From Ponticoccus litoralis (lineage in GTDB: Bacteria; Pseudomonadota; Alphaproteobacteria; Rhodobacterales; Rhodobacteraceae), in assembly GCF_039769985.1 (NCBI RefSeq), contig NZ_JBDNCH010000002.1, forward strand, positions 620,001-684,000: a stretch of DNA of 64,000 bases. Reading direction: 5' to 3'. The position numbers and the translations under genes are program-made. The number at the start of each line of letters is the position of its first letter. The stretch's first letter is position 1. Positions 37,645-50,499 of this stretch are shown here, piece after piece. Below the pieces are notes generated by a model. That model searched no databases and was not told the origin of the DNA. It worked only from the letters and a program-made list of their open reading frames with translations.

Positions 37645-39647
<2,003 letters not shown>

Positions 39648-39768
39648 GCGGCTCTCCTGATTCGGGATAGCGGGCGATTCGAATTGATTCTGACTCAATA
39701 CCGCGATTGAGTGATCTCGCACACCCGTCTAACCCGTTTTTCTTTACCTGTTCGTCACCGTGAAGACG

Positions 39769-41740
39769 CTATTTGCGCCCTTTCTCGAACTTGATGGACG
39801 CGAAAAGCGAATCACGCCGCTTCAGCTCATCCCTATCCAGATGCGCCCCGTTGGGGGCAACCTCGTATTCTCCGCTGCCCTCGTCGTTCAGCTTGCCCGC
39901 CCGGGCGCGGGCGATAGAGGCTTCGCGCAGGCGCCAGGTCAGCGCCTCGTCGGCGAGATCCTCCAGATCCTCCTCGGCTTCTTTCAGCTCCGCCTGCCAG
40001 CCGCGCCGCGCTTCCAGCTTTGCCAGTTCCTCGGCCACGGTCATACGCGCGGTCTCGGGGTTGCCGGGTGCACGAATGCAGGGGATCACAGCCACATGGC
40101 GTGCCCCCAGCAGGGTTTCAAGCCCCTCGGGCCCGATTGCCTCCATCGCGGCGTCATTCATGCGGTCGGGATCGGCGGCGGCGCGCAGGATTGCGTCGCG
40201 CAGGACGGCATGGTCGGGATCGCTGCAGGGCATGTCCTCGAGCTGATGCTCGAACTCCAGTGCGATGCCCGGCGCGGAAAGCACGGCGGCCAGGATCACC
40301 GCCTCGCGCAGCCGCTGTTCGGCGGCCTCGTCGCCGGTGGCGAGGAACGACGCCTTGGCGGTCGGGCTGGGCGGTTGCGGTGGCGGCGGCGCGCCCCGTG
40401 CCCGTTTCTGGAAGGGACGGCCCTGCCCGCCGCCCTGCTGTTGCTGCGGCTCGCCGCGCGCGGAACAGCTGCCAGCGCAGCTCCTTGATTTCCTCGCCGT
40501 AGTGGCGCCGCAGGCCCGGATCCTTGATCTGCGCGATGCGGGCGCGCAGCGACTTGTCCAGCGCCGCCTTGCGTTCGGGGCTGTCGAAGACCTTGCCCTC
40601 GGTCTCTTGCCGCCAGAGCAGCGCGACCATGGGCATGGCCTCGTCCAGCACCTTGGCCACCGCCTCGGGCCCCTCCGAGCGCAGCAGGTCGTCCGGGTCC
40701 TTGCCCTCTGGCATGACGGCGAAGCGCAGGCTCTGGCCCGCCTCCATCAGCGGCAGGGCAAGGTCGATGACCCGGTAGGCGGCGCGCAGACCCGCCTTGT
40801 CGCCGTCCAGCGCGATCACCGGCTCGTCGGACATGCGCCACATCAGGTGCAGCTGCGGCTCGGTCACGGCGGTGCCCAGCGGCGCCACCGAAGAGGCGAA
40901 GCCCGCTTCGGACAGCGCGATCACGTCCATGTAGCCCTCGGCCACGATCAGCCGCCCGCCGCGTCCACAGGCCTCGCGCGCGGGCGCCATGTTGTAGAGG
41001 TTGCGGGACTTGTCGAACAGCAGGGTTTCCGGCGAGTTCAGGTACTTGGCATGATCGTCCGGGTCCATCGCCCGCCCGCCGAAGGCGATGGCGCGGCGCC
41101 GCCCGTCGCGGATCGGGAACATGATGCGGTTGCGGAAGACATCGTAGGGCGCGCGCCCCCTGTCGGATTTCTTGACCAGCCCGGCAGCCAGAAGCAGATC
41201 CGGCGACACGCCCTTGCCGACCATGTGCTCGCGCAGGCTTTCCCAGCCCGGCGGGGCAAAACCGATCTCGAAGCGGTCCAGCGCGGCGGCGTCCAGCCCC
41301 CGGCGGGCAAGGTAGGCGCGGGCCTCTTCGGCGGCGCGGGTCTTCAGTTGCAGGCGGTAGAACTGCACCGCCTGCTCCATCACCTCGGCCAGCTGGGTCC
41401 GCTCGTCGGCCTTTTCCTGCGCCTTGGGATCGCGGGCGGGCATCTCCATCCCCGCCTCCTCGGCGAGGATCTCGACCGCCTCCATGAAGCCGACGTTCTC
41501 TGTCTCGCGCACGAAAGAGATGGCGTCGCCCTTGGCGTGGCAGCCGAAACAATAGTAATAGCCCTTGCGGTCATCCACATGAAAAGACGCGGTTTTCTCG
41601 TGGTGAAAGGGACAGGGCGCCCAGAGGTCACCCTTGCCGGGATTGGACTTGCGCTTGTCCCACAACAGCTTGCGCCCGGCCACGTGGGACAGGCTTGTGC
41701 GGTTGCGCAATTCATCAAGAAATCCGGGTGGGAGGCTCAT
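39769..41740 (-). CDS. dnaG: DNA primase DnaG (one frame break)
   Basis: Primase of ~656 residues. The zinc-binding domain has CPFHHEKTASFHV and YYCFGCHAKGD. The TOPRIM core shows VAEGYMDVIALSEAG and ALDGDKAGLRAAYR. The C-terminal helicase-binding domain follows a Gln/Gly/Pro-rich linker (EPQQQQGGGQGR). The frame breaks at ~40451 just before that linker (plus strand CGGC[T]CG for CGGCCG). It precedes rpoD by 121 bp, the classic arrangement. Essential gene, so the break is probably not real. Confidence 0.95.
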
Positions 41741-41745
41741 GTCTC

Positions 41746-42063
41746 CTAGTATGGTCCGATGGGGGCCAGTGTCCAGCCGGGGCCGGACCGGGTCAGAGCG
41801 CCTCGCACTGCGTCTTCCAGTGCCTCGCCGACCGCCGGTGTCAGCTGTTCCGGCGGCAGCGCATAGACCCACGCGGCCAGCTGGTCGCCCACGCCCTCGC
41901 CCAGTTCCGCGACAAGGGCCTTGCTGGCCTCTGCTTCGGAAGCACCGGCCACACGCCCCTCGACAGCCTGCATGACCACCGCGGCGGCACGGTCGCAGTC
42001 GTAGTCTTCGGCAAGCGCGGGTGCGGCGGCCAGCAGCAGCGCGGCGGCAAGGAATCGGGACAT
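41746..42063 (-). CDS. Hypothetical secreted protein, 105 residues
   Basis: Signal peptide at residues 1-18 (MSRFLAAALLLAAAPALAED). The mature chain is acidic and helical, with AAAVVMQAVEGRVAGASEAEASKALVAELG, and contains a single Cys near residue 23. I recognise no domain. It ends just before the dnaG start, in the same direction. Confidence 0.6.
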   Translation of the reverse strand: MSRFLAAALLLAAAPALAEDYDCDRAAAVVMQAVEGRVAGASEAEASKALVAELGEGVGDQLAAWVYALPPEQLTPAVGEALEDAVRGALTRSGPGWTLAPIGPY

Positions 42064-42185
42064 ATCGGTACTCCGGCAACAGACCCCGGTGATCTAGTGC
42101 CCGGCCTGCCGCGCTGCAACACCCGCAATCGCATCGGCGAATTCATGCACAGCGCCATCCGTCCGCCCCCGGCCCCGAACGCGAA

Positions 42186-42209
42186 ACAGGGCCGGTCAAG
42201 CGGCCCTGT
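42186..42209 (-). terminator. Terminator of the minus-strand Tad-like operon
   Basis: ACAGGGCCG (42186-42194) and CGGCCCTGT (42201-42209) form a perfect 9-bp stem with a 6-base loop, followed on the minus strand by TTTC. It sits 54 bp after the last TadE-like gene. Confidence 0.65.
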
Positions 42210-42262
42210 CCTGCGGGATCACGGCCCCGAGGCGCCACGCGGCGGCGCGATCGGAAGGCGGC

Positions 42263-42817
42263 TCAGTCCTGCCAGACGATCTTCGGTGCAAAGCGCGGGC
42301 GGGTGAAGCCGAAGTTGTAGAACAGCCGCGCCTCGTTCAGCCCGGGTACGGCGAAGGGCGGGTTGTATTCGGTCTCGGTCTCGACGACGATCACGCGCTC
42401 GTTGTGCAGCATGTTCGGAAGCTTCTCGTAGAGGTCCTCCAGATCCCGGTTGCCGAGCGCGTCGAAGGCGCCGCGTGTCCTGGACCATTCCGAGACATAG
42501 GTGTCATCGGTATCGTTGTAGCGCACCAGTGTCACCCGCAGCGAATAGGGGCCGTCGGAGCGGGTCAGGAACTCCATCACGTCGACCATGCCATCCAGAT
42601 AGGCGTAGTCGATCGGGTCGGTCTCGCGCGACAGGGCGTCCGAGATCGTGTAGGCCGCCTTGACGTTCAGGCTCTTGTAGCGGAACGCGTCGTGCAGCGA
42701 GAAGGTCGAGGCCAGCACGGTCAGCAGAAGCGGAACCCACAGGACGGTTTCGACGGCGATGGTGCCGTCCTCGCGGCGGGCGAACCGGCCCAGACGGGAT
42801 GAAATCACTCGCAGCAT
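42263..42817 (-). CDS. TadE-like pseudopilin/secreted protein, 184 residues
   Basis: It has a short basic N terminus followed by EDGTIAVETVLWVPLLLTVLASTFSLHDAF, the TadE-type membrane helix with the Glu used in prepilin-like processing. The remainder is a periplasmic domain (TISDALSRETDPIDYAYLDGMVDVMEFL, RVTLVRYND, RFAPKIVW). A clear paralog is the plus-strand protein at 50500-51084 (SRQTDPVDDSYID, RYAPQLVW). It is the third gene of a TadG-TadE-TadE unit. Confidence 0.8.
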   Translation of the reverse strand: MLRVISSRLGRFARREDGTIAVETVLWVPLLLTVLASTFSLHDAFRYKSLNVKAAYTISDALSRETDPIDYAYLDGMVDVMEFLTRSDGPYSLRVTLVRYNDTDDTYVSEWSRTRGAFDALGNRDLEDLYEKLPNMLHNERVIVVETETEYNPPFAVPGLNEARLFYNFGFTRPRFAPKIVWQD

Positions 42818-42823
42818 GGCACG

Positions 42824-43358
42824 TTACCTCGGTTCCTCGGACGAAGGCGGAATTCACGATCAACTGCGAATATCCGTCGTCGTCCTTGGTGAGCGCCTTT
42901 CCGAGGGCCGTGGTCGGCAGGATCGGCTTGAACTTCAGGCAGGCGCGGATGAGCATCAGCTCGTTGTCCTGCCCGGCCTCGAACGTGCGCACCGGGCGCG
43001 GCGTCTCTTCGGCGTTCTGACAGTCGGCGTCATGCGGCAGGACGTCGAAGTTGCGGGGATCGACCTGACGCATCTCCAGCCGCAGGTTGGCTTCGCAGTC
43101 GCCCATCACCGACTGGGCGCAGATCACCGCCTTCACCTCGCTGTAGGCGGGCACATGCCCGGTCGAGAGCCGGATTTCCCGCGTCGCAAGGTCGACGCCG
43201 CGCTCCAGCATGGTGTGGCGCAGGTTCAGGATGGCGATCTCGATTCCGGCGGCGAGGATCAGGAAGAAGACCGTGAAGTAGAAGGCGAATTCCACGGTGG
43301 CGTTGCCGTCTTCCTCGCGGCGGAACCGCGTGAGGTACGGGGACAGTCGGGACATCAT
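42824..43358 (-). CDS. TadE-like protein, 177 residues (one frame break at the end)
   Basis: It begins MMSRLSPYLTRFRREEDGNATVEFAFYFTVFFLILAAGIEIAIL, a TadE-type N terminus, and has Cys-rich periplasmic parts (VICAQSVMGDCEANLRLEMRQVD, DCQNAEETPRP). Its start overlaps the TadG stop (ATGA). Near 42838 the plus strand reads CCT[C]GG; without the C the product ends AFVQEPR with TAA at 42824 and 177 residues, exactly the length of its paralog at 49955-50488. As written, the frame runs on into the next gene. Confidence 0.78.
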
Positions 43359-45311
43359 TGGATCAACCTCAGGTTATTGATCTGGCGAGCGACAGTGTCG
43401 AATGCGTCTGAAATCTCGGAACCGTTTACCCGGAAGAAATGGCTGTCGGAGGACGCACAGCGGCGCATGTCTTCCGCCCCCGCATCGTTGGTTTCGAAGG
43501 CAATGGTGAACACGGTGACACCCCGTTCCTTCGCCAGCGCGCATTGCTTCTGAAGGTTGGAGACATTGGTCGACTTGGGGGACATCAGGTAGTAGCTTCC
43601 GCTCCCCTGCGTCTGCAGGGCCACCTCACCGTTGATCGAGGCCTTGGGGTCGTTCGGGCGATACTGCTCGGTGGTTTCGCCGTCCGTCATCAGCACCACG
43701 TATTTTTCCGTCTCCTGGTCGTGCCAGTCGATCGGGCGCCCTTCGAAGCTGGGATCGACAAGCCCGTTCGCGATCAGGTGGCTCAGCTCGTCGCGGTTCT
43801 CGGGATCGAGCAGCGCGAGGGCGTATTTCATGCCGTACTGTAGCCCGGTGCCGTCATGCATGCGCATCTGTCCGATGAAATCGACGAGGTGCTGGCGGTC
43901 CGAGGAATAATACTGCACCGCGGTATCCTCTCCGGGGCACCAGCCCCAATCCATGACGTCCTGATCGTAGGGCCAGAAGTTGAAATGCGGGATGTAGTCG
44001 TCGGACAAGGGCATCTGGGTCGTGTCGAACTCGTCGGCATAGATTTCGATGCAGGAGGACGGCATGTTGACGTTCTGCTGCTTCTTCTGCTGCCCCTGCG
44101 GGACATCGGGATCCTCCGACTGGTAGTCGGGATCGGCGGCATCCTCGGTGCCGGGGCTCGGCTCTTCGTAGACGCCGTTCCAGTGCGTGAAATCGACCTC
44201 GCCGTAGCTGTAGGTGTTGCCGGGGATCCGGCCCTTGTTCTTGGTCGGACCAAGGTCCGCTTCGGGACCGTTCTGGTCGCCCTTCACCTGAAAGTAGAGG
44301 GTCTTCTGCCGGCCACCCTTGATCGAGGCGCCGAGAAACTGGTCCTTGTCGGACAGGTCGCTGTCCCGCGAGATCAGGAAGGGCACGGCGCCAAGGAAGT
44401 CGTCCGCGTCGCGCGAGGCGCTGTCCGGGAAATCCTCGATCTTATGCGCGACATCGTAGATGCCGTCATCGTCCGTATCGAAGTACCAGACGATGTTGGA
44501 AATCGCCTGCCCCCGTGGCGAGAACTTGCCGCCCGGGATCGGGTCGCTGCCCGGGGTCGCCGTCTCGGTCGAGCCATCCGTGCACGACGGATCGGCCTGC
44601 CCCTCGTCGTAGTTCTCGGCGTTGTTGTTGCACAGGGAACCGCCGGGCGCGTCCTGATCGCCGTTGCCCCAGCCGTTGTTCTCGTTGATCTTCGGGCGCT
44701 CGCCGCGGAAGTAGTCGAACAGGATGTCGCCCGGGTTCACCGAGCCCGCAAAAGGCACCAGGTTCAGTGTCGTGACGCCGTTGCTTTCTTCCGACATCAC
44801 CTTTTCGACAAAGGCCTGCGCCGCGGGGCGCATGTTGTCCATGCGCCCGTTGTTGCGCATCGAGCCCGAGATATCGAGCACCAGAGAAATCTCGACGTTG
44901 GCGATCTTCTCTTCCGCAACCGCGAAGGCGGGGGCCGTCAGAACGTCGATGCCCGACAACTTAAGGAACAGGGTGCTCATGTCGACTTTGCCCGAGGCCT
45001 CGACCGTCCGGAAGTTCAACCCGCTGTCCGTCGAGATGCTGGCAACCACATCGCCGAGGCCCGCCTTGGTCATGTAATCGGTCACGACGTCTTCGGGGGG
45101 CTGCTGCTGATCGAGGTCTAGCCGCCGCAAGAACGGCACGGTCCATGGTCGTCTGCATGGTGGCCCTGATCGCCTCGGATCGCATGAGATCCACCGAAGC
45201 CCCGGTGATCCCGAGGATCAGAACCAGCATGAAAACCGAGAAGACGGTGATGTTCCCCGCTTCGTCGCGAATGAACCCCCGCTGCTCTCTGCATTCATAT
45301 GTATTGGCCAT
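43355..45311 (-). CDS. TadG-like protein with von Willebrand A domain (one frame break)
   Basis: About 651 residues when one base is removed. The N terminus has a single membrane helix after EAGNITVFSVFM, then DLMRSEAIRATMQTTMDRAVLAAA. A large extracytoplasmic vWA domain has the metal-ion site LVLDISGSM, a Cys-rich Asp/Asn-rich insert (about residues 240-470) and ends VFTIAFETNDAGAEDMRRCASSDSHFF...NNLRLIQ. The frame slips near 45120 in a CTAG (coding strand GGC[T]AGACC). TadG-like proteins are associated with Flp pilus/Tad systems, but no Tad secretion genes are in the window. A paralog lies at 48148-49958. Confidence 0.8.
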
Positions 45312-45467
45312 GTCATGCCCTCCGAAACGCGACACTTCCGCCGCCCACCGGGAAAGGGTTAATGCAGCAATTGGGCAGGATTGAGCGGAAATCCGCGGAT
45401 AAATAAGGCGATTTGATGAAGCGGGCGCGCGCGCCGCACGCGTTGAGAAGGACGGCTGCCCGGGTCC

Positions 45468-45882
45468 TTGGATGAGCCTCAGGTTGTTGATCTGGCGGGC
45501 AATCGGGTCGAGGGCGTCGATACTCTCCGCCCTCGCCCCGGAAGAAGTGGCTGTCGGACGAGGCACAAAGGCGCATCCGATCCGCCGCCGCGTCACCGGT
45601 TTCGAAGGCCATGGTGAAGACGGTCAGGTCGTCGGCCAGCCCAGCCTTGGCGACGCAATCCGCGACCACATCGGCGGGCTGCTGCCCGTGATCCAGATCC
45701 GCCGCCGGAACGGCGCGATCCTGCGTTGCCTGAAGACGCACCCGCGACGCCTCGTGCCGCATGAAATCGATCGAGGCCCCGGCCAGCATCAGCGTCAGCA
45801 CGGTCATGAAGGTCGGGAAGATCGTGATAGTGCCGTCTTCTGCCCCGATGAAGGGCAAGGGCCGGGCGTAGGGCCTGTTCAT
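45468..45882 (-). pseudogene. Collapsed TadG-like remnant
   Basis: From ATG 45882 it encodes a TadG-type membrane anchor (EDGTITIFPTFMTVLTLMLAGASIDFMRHEASRVRLQATQDRAV) and then, after about 90 residues, jumps to the very end of the vWA region (LTVFTMAFETGDAAADRMRLCASSDSHFF). Compared with its neighbour, about 500 codons of the middle are gone. A frame slip near 45534 (plus strand CCT[C]G) separates the last 20 residues (IARQINNLRLIQ), and the paralog's stop is lost. It sits directly upstream of the intact TadG gene in the same direction. Confidence 0.72.
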
Positions 45883-46369
45883 GGCGTCTCTCCTGTCTGG
45901 CCGCGCCCCCTGCAGCATCTCTGCGTGTCGAATGCCTTTTTCGGGTAGGATTCGGTCTGCAGGCCGGGAAGGATCGTGGCGAAACCGGGGCGAAAACCCC
46001 TGATTTTCCGAAAGTTTCCGATGTCTTGTGCGGGCTGTCGGGCGACGAAGAGCCCTTGCCCCACCCGGCGCGGCTGGGGGATGCGGCCTGTCTGGACAGG
46101 CCGGACGGGCCGGACGGGCGATCAGGCCCCACCGGCGGGGGCGCCTGTCGACCCCGACAAGGCTGTGTGAGCAGAAGAGAACCGGACTGCGGCGCACGAC
46201 CCGCACCGCGCAAGAGAACGCAGGCCCGACGGCGCAGGGGAGACAGGGCAGCCCCGCCCGGCGTCAGGCCGGGCAGCGCCACCCAAGGGGCTGCCCGGCT
46301 GGAAAGGCCGGAAGGCCCCGCAGGGCAGGCAGGGCAAACCAGCCCCCCTGCCCGGCCTTCCTGAAAGCG
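45883..46369. other. 487-bp gap between gdhA and the TadG remnant
   Basis: I see no gene. The sequence is rich in short GGCCGGACGGG and CCCGGC tracts that can form several hairpins (for example CCTGTC/GACAGG at 46088-46101), some probably acting as the gdhA 3' end. It may also contain decayed sequence from the TadG duplication. Confidence 0.5.
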
Positions 46370-47807
46370 CTACAGACCCTTGGCGCGGTAGCTGGCCGCG
46401 ACCCGGTCGATCGCCACGATATAGGCGGCGGTCCGCAGGTCGGTCACGTCCTCGCGGCCATGCCAGACCGCGCGCATCGACTGGTAGGCGATGCGCATGG
46501 TGTCATCGAGGCCCGAGCGCACCAGTTCCAGCTCGTCCGCGCCCTTCAGGTATTGCGCCTTGAAGTCCGGCGTCATCGACCATGCGTCGCCAAGATGCCG
46601 GTCCAGCCGTTCCAGCTCGTTCACGATCAGCTGGTGGCGCGCTTCTTCCTGACGGCGCTGCATCCGGCCAAAGCGGATGTGGCTGAGGTTCTTGACCCAC
46701 TCGAAATAGGACACCGTCACACCGCCCGCGTTGGCATACATGTCGGGGATGATCACGACGCCCTTCTGGCGCAGGATGTCATCGGCCCCGGCGGTGACGG
46801 GGCCGTTGGCGGCCTCGACGATCAGCCCGGCCTTGACGTTATGCGCATTAGTCAGGTTGATGACCCCTTCCAGCGCGGCGGGGATCAGGATGTCGCAATC
46901 CTCTTCCAGCACCTTGGCGCCCTCGGCGATGCAATTGGCCGCCGGGTAGCCGGTCACGCCGCCGTGCTTCACGATCCAGTCGCGCACCGCCTCGATGTCC
47001 AGCCCGGTCGGGCAGAACAGCGCGCCGTCGCGCTCGATGATGCCGGTGATCACGCAGCCGTCCTGCTCTGACAGGAACTTCGCCGCGTGGTAGCCGACGT
47101 TGCCGAGGCCCTGCACGATCACCCGCTTGCCCTCGAGCGAGCCGCTCAGGTTCGCGGCGGCGATGTCCTCGGGGTGGCGGAAGAACTCGCGCAGGGCGTA
47201 TTGCACGCCGCGCCCCGTCGCCTCGACCCGCCCGGCGATACCCCCGGCGTTCAGCGGCTTCCCGGTCACGCAGGCGCGCGCGTTGATATCGGTGGTGTTC
47301 ATCCGCGCGAACTGGTCCGCGATCCACGCCATCTCGCGTTCGCCGGTGCCCATGTCGGGCGCGGGCACGTTCTGCGACGGGTTGATCAGGTCGCGCTTGA
47401 TCAGCTCGTAGGCGAAGCGCCGGGTGATCTGTTCCATCTCGTGCTCGTCCCAGTGCCCGGGGATCGACGCACAGCCCGCCCTTCGACCCGCCGAAGGGCG
47501 TTTCGACCAGCGCACATTTGTAGGTCATCAGCGCCGCCAGCGCCTCGACCTCGTCCTGGTTGACCTCCAGCGCGAAGCGGATTCCGCCCTTGACCGGCTC
47601 CATGTGTTCGGAATGGACGGACCGGTAGCCCGTGAAGGTGTGGATCTGGCCGCGCAGCCGCACGCCGAAGCGCACCGTATAGGTGGCGTTGCAGACGCGG
47701 ATCTTGTTCTCCAGCCCCGGCGGCAGATCCATCAGCGCCACCGCGCGATTGTACATCAGATCGACGGACTGGCGGAATGTCGGTTCGTTCGACGGCAACA
47801 CGGACAT
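46370..47807 (-). CDS. gdhA: Glutamate dehydrogenase (one frame break)
   Basis: A ~478-residue Glu/Leu/Phe/Val dehydrogenase-family enzyme interconverting glutamate and 2-oxoglutarate. It starts MSVLPSNEPTFRQSVD behind AGGAGG. The catalytic and substrate regions MEPVKGGIRFALEVNQDEVEALAALMTYKCALVETPFGGSKGG and the nucleotide site VIVQGLGNVGYHAAKFL are present. One break at 47454 (plus strand CCCAG[T]GCCC) interrupts VDPRAWDEHEMEQITRRFAYEL. Cofactor specificity is not decided here. It is flanked on both sides by Tad-like genes. Confidence 0.93.
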
Positions 47808-48147
47808 GGTGATCCTCCTTTGGAACACGTCGCCATGCTTATGGACAACTGCTGCGTCAGTTTGGCGACGTCCCGGTCAGCCTAACGTGAAACCGCGCCA
47901 CGCCCCAACCCGGTTTTCGCCCGAATTCGCCGCACAACCTATGCGAAAGTGTCAAGAATTGTCCGGCCAGACGGGACAATTCCCGCCCAGCGCCCCGGAT
48001 CGTTTATAAATTCATGAGCAATTTTAAGACATTACAGATCAAAGCGCCCAAATTAGGCCACGTTGGAGGGCCATCTATCGGGCTCTGAAAGGCAAGCCCC
48101 CGCCCTGTTTCGAACTCGGGGGACCGCTTGTGAGAAAGGTGCCTGAT
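47808..48147. other. 340-bp divergent intergenic region between gdhA and plus-strand TadG
   Basis: This is the most AT-rich stretch nearby (TTTATAAATTCATGAGC near 48003-48019), consistent with promoters for both divergent genes. It contains an inverted repeat at 47956-47982. No ORF is supported. Confidence 0.6.
47956..47982. promoter_or_regulatory. Inverted repeat, candidate operator
   Basis: GAATTGTCC (47956-47964) and GGACAATTC (47974-47982) are perfect 9-bp arms with a 9-bp spacer in the gdhA/TadG divergent gap. The length and spacing fit a dimeric regulator site; the regulator is unknown. Confidence 0.5.
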
Positions 48148-49958
48148 ATGGCCAGAAAACAATTTATTTCATCCGCCCTGCGGAGCAGCGCGCTTGGCGG
48201 TATCGCTGCGATTGCAGGGAACCGCATCCGGCATTTCGCCGCCGACCCGTCCGGCAACATGTCCTATGTCGCCATCGCGGGCTCTCTGGTCATGCTGGTC
48301 TTCGGCGGCATCGGCGTTGACATGATGCATGCCGAGCTGAAACGGAACAAGGTACAGAACACGCTGGACCGGGCGGTGCTCGCGGCGGCGAACATCGACA
48401 ACGAAATGGACCCGACCTTCGTTGTCGGCGACTATTTCCGCGCGATGAACATGGCCGACACCCTGTCCTCTGTCGAGGTGCAGCAGGGCATCAACTCGAA
48501 GCGCGTGACCGCCAGCGGCGAAACCACGATTTCCTCGAACTTCATGTCGCTGATCGGTGTCGACACGCTGGCGGCGGCGGGCCGCGCCCGGGCCGAAAAC
48601 GCCGGCGCGCTCATGGAAATCTCGCTTGTTCTGGACATCTCCGGCTCCATGTCGGGGCAGAAGATCGAACAGCTCAAGACAGCCGCGAAAAGCTTTGTGG
48701 ACATGGTGCTGGGCGAAGGCGGCGCCGAGTCGAACGTCACCATCTCGATCGTGCCCTACAACGCGACCGTGAACCTTGGCGACAGTTTCTCGCAGTATTT
48801 CCGCCTGGAAGGGCTGCACGACTATTCCCATTGCGCCTGGTTCAACGCGGCGGATTTCGACACCACAGAGATCGACCCGGATGCGACGCTTGGGCAGATT
48901 TCGCACTTCGACCTCTATGGCAACGGCCAGGGCGCGCCGGAGCTGTCCTCTCCGTGGTGCTACACAGGCGAGACGGCGGCGGTCGTTCCGCACAGCAGCG
49001 ACCCGGGTGTTCTGAAGGCGCGTATCGATGCCTTCCAGTGCCCGGGGCAACACCGCCATCGACCTCGGGATGAAATGGGGCCTTGCCCTGCTTGATCCGA
49101 CGATGCGCCCGGTGATGGAGGACATGAACCGCGACGGGCTGGTATCGGACGTGGCGGCGATCCGCCCCGCGGCCCATGACGACAACCAGACGATGAAATT
49201 CGTGATCGTCATGACGGACGGCGAGAACACCCAGCAATACGACCTGAAGGAGCACAACAAGTCCGGCCTGTCCGACGTCTGGATCGACGACCGTGGCACG
49301 CCGGATCCCGGCGATGATCGCTACTCGATCCGGCTGAACAGCAGCACCTTCTTCTGGCCGCATCTGAGCAGCTACCAGAACCCCTATCGCAGCGGCCCCT
49401 ACAGCCATGTCACCGGCGGCGCTGTCAGCGTCCTTGGCGATGTGGTGACCGATCCGGGCCTTGCGACGGCCCTTGGCCGACCGCTGGCAAGCCTTGCCCC
49501 ACCCGCGCCGGGCAACGCCAGCTGGGACGACGGCATCTGCGGCGACGACGCCGACGATTACAACGGCGGTGTCTGCCGCGAGCCGATCCCGCGCCGCCTG
49601 TCCAACGCCGAACTGAACTAGCCGGATCAAGACCACCGCACGCGCGAACAACTGGTACTGGCGCCTGTATCAGGACTACCGGGTCAGCTACAGCACCTAC
49701 CAGAACGCCTATTACGCCTGGGAAACCAGAGTGAACGCGACCCAGGCCGACAACCGCCTCTCGACCGTCTGCGGCGCGGCCCGCAGCAACGGCGTGGTGA
49801 TCTATTCCATCGGTGTCGAAGCGCCCTCGCGCGGCCTGCGGGCCATGAGCGACTGCGCGTCTTCGCCCTCTCATTACTTCGACGTCAGCGGGGACGAGCT
49901 TGAAGAGACCTTCAATTCAATCGCGACCATCCTGACCCAACTGAGGCTGACCCTATGA
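48148..49958 (+). CDS. TadG-like protein with von Willebrand A domain, plus-strand copy (frame broken twice)
   Basis: About 602 residues after correction. N-terminal AADPSGNMSYVAIAGSLVMLVFGGIGVDMMHAELKRNKVQNTLDRAVLAAANID gives one membrane anchor, then a vWA domain with LVLDISGSM and GMKWGLALLDP, an insert rich in Tyr/Asn/Trp, and a closing VVIYSIGVEAPSRGLRAMSDCASSPSHYFDVSG. Breaks occur at 49039 (TTCCAG[T]GCCC) and 49619 (AAC[T]AGCC, which makes a premature TAG). The stop overlaps the next ATG (ATGA). It is a diverged paralog of the minus-strand gene at 43355-45311. Confidence 0.8.
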
Positions 49959-50488
49959 TGCGTTTCGCCCCCACCCCGCTGCGCCGTTTCTGCCAGAGCG
50001 AAGAGGGCACCATGCTAATCCCCTTCGCCATCTGGATACCGGTTTTTGTCATGTTGATCGTCTCGTCGATCGAGCTTGGCACAGTCACCATCCGTCACAC
50101 GGTGCTGGAACGGTCGCTGGACATGGCGGTGCGCGATCTGCGCATCGGCACCGGCGCCGACACCCATGACGCCCTCAGGGAAGACATCTGCGAACGCGCC
50201 TCCGTCCTGCCCGGCTGCATGACCTCCCTGCAACTGGAGATGATCCCGCTGAACATGGCGGCCTGGACCGACCCGCCCGCACGCGCCGACTGCGTCGACA
50301 AGTCCGAGCCCTTCACCCCGCAGCGCAATTTCATCCATGGCGGCGGCGGCGCGGTGATGATGGTGCGGGCCTGCTACAAGTTCCGCCCGGTCACGCCGAT
50401 TTCCGGCTTCAACGCCCAGGTGGCCAAGGATGACGACGGCTATACCGGCATCGTGTCGACCGCGGCCTTCGTCACAGAACCGAGCTGA
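49955..50488 (+). CDS. TadE-like protein, 177 residues, plus-strand copy
   Basis: Intact. Its N terminus is FCQSEEGTMLIPFAIWIPVFVMLIVSSIELGTV, with one membrane helix, followed by RHTVLERSLDMAVRDLRIGTG and a Cys-containing periplasmic part (ICERASVLPGCMTSLQLEM, CYKFRPVTP). It aligns along its length with the minus-strand protein at 42824-43358 (RHTMLERGVDLATREIRLSTG). It starts within the TadG stop codon and is followed 11 bp later by the second TadE-like gene. Confidence 0.8.
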   Translation: MMRFAPTPLRRFCQSEEGTMLIPFAIWIPVFVMLIVSSIELGTVTIRHTVLERSLDMAVRDLRIGTGADTHDALREDICERASVLPGCMTSLQLEMIPLNMAAWTDPPARADCVDKSEPFTPQRNFIHGGGGAVMMVRACYKFRPVTPISGFNAQVAKDDDGYTGIVSTAAFVTEPS

Positions 50489-50499
50489 GGAGAGCCCCC

